Part shown: piece after piece, positions 14,533-14,579 of the stretch | How positions within the stretch are numbered: the stretch's first letter is position 1 | How the letters are laid out: each line of letters begins with the position of its first letter | Assembly: GCA_003118195.1 (NCBI GenBank) | Contig: BEXV01002686.1 | Coordinates: 1-14,579, forward strand | DNA: 14,579 nucleotides | Source: Hemicentrotus pulcherrimus | Lineage: Eukaryota > Echinodermata > Echinoidea > Camarodonta > Strongylocentrotidae | Direction of reading: 5' to 3' | Notes under the pieces: model-generated | Seen by the model: only the letters and a program-made list of their open reading frames with translations | The model's database searches: none | What the model was told of the DNA's origin: nothing | Program-made: the position numbers and the translations under genes

Positions 14533-14579
14533 CAGTGGCGTACGCAGGATTTGTTCAAGGGGGGGGGGGGGGGGGGGGT
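14533..14579 (+). mobile_element. hAT-like 5' end running into poly-G at the window edge
   Basis: CAGTGGCGTACGCAGGATTT followed by a G run to the end. This matches the common CAGxGGCGTAxxCAGGATTT...GGGG transposon start seen in many invertebrates. The element, if real, lies beyond the window. Confidence 0.4.

Larger units (their letters stand above)
12086..14579. other. Downstream intergenic DNA, no supported gene
   Basis: Contains TG and CT microsatellites, a SINE fragment, a CTCF-like motif, a 111-bp tandem duplication, a hAT-like end at 13621-13635, and a second hAT-like end plus poly-G at the window edge. The frame at 13896-14120 and the minus Arg/Glu-rich frame at 12084-12407 are not credible genes. 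I see nothing in 13700-14520. Confidence 0.6.

Noticed and set aside
13621..14579. One complete hAT transposon between the two hAT-like ends
   Set aside because: The ends point away from each other: the one at 13635 closes an element to the left and the one at 14533 opens one to the right.

Overview
This is an AT-rich stretch of animal nuclear DNA carrying one complete, seven-coding-exon gene on the + strand. It encodes a gamma-butyrobetaine dioxygenase (BBOX1)-like Fe(II)/2-oxoglutarate oxygenase, the enzyme family that makes L-carnitine. Every coding junction obeys GT-AG and the phases fit. Joining 2752-2918, 4747-5074, 6110-6411, 7205-7310, 8287-8486, 9482-9648 and 11740-11918 gives one uninterrupted 482-residue frame. 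Introns of about 0.8-2.1 kb, many short degenerate mobile elements, poly-G/poly-C runs and (GA)n/(CT)n/(ATT)n microsatellites suggest a marine invertebrate. By style I lean to a deuterostome such as an echinoderm or hemichordate, but nothing in the sequence proves it.

Layout. 1-1521: upstream DNA without a supported gene. 1522-1656: a TATA box, an Inr-like start and a proposed non-coding first exon with a good donor. 1657-2648: proposed 5'UTR intron. 2649-2918: rest of the 5'UTR and coding exon 1, a mitochondrial-type presequence. Intron 1 (2919-4746): a (GA)16 tract, a pre-miRNA-like hairpin, two copies of a palindrome-bearing repeat, and an antisense LINE fragment inserted in one copy with a target-site duplication. 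Exon 2 (4747-5074): a Cys cluster and the N-terminal zinc-binding domain. Intron 2: a 248-bp MITE-like element starting 35 bases after the donor. Exons 3-7: the rest of the zinc domain and the double-stranded beta-helix oxygenase domain. Intron 4 holds a tRNA-derived SINE. Intron 6 holds a 1.2-kb non-coding element with twin hairpins and Z-DNA-type tracts. 11919-12085: 3'UTR with AATAAA. 12086-14579: intergenic DNA with microsatellites, a SINE fragment, a 111-bp tandem duplication and hAT-like transposon ends, closing in a poly-G run.

Function. The product has both family metal sites. The zinc site is C126, C128, C131 and H172. The catalytic iron triad is H290, D292 and H436, with R453 for 2-oxoglutarate. 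The vertebrate cytosolic enzyme lacks what this one has: an acid-free N-terminal presequence, an extra CxxCxxxCxxC cluster, and a substrate cage that appears changed from Tyr/Trp to mostly Phe. It may therefore be a mitochondrial carnitine-pathway enzyme or a paralogue with altered substrate. All family comparisons are from memory by eye; no search was run.
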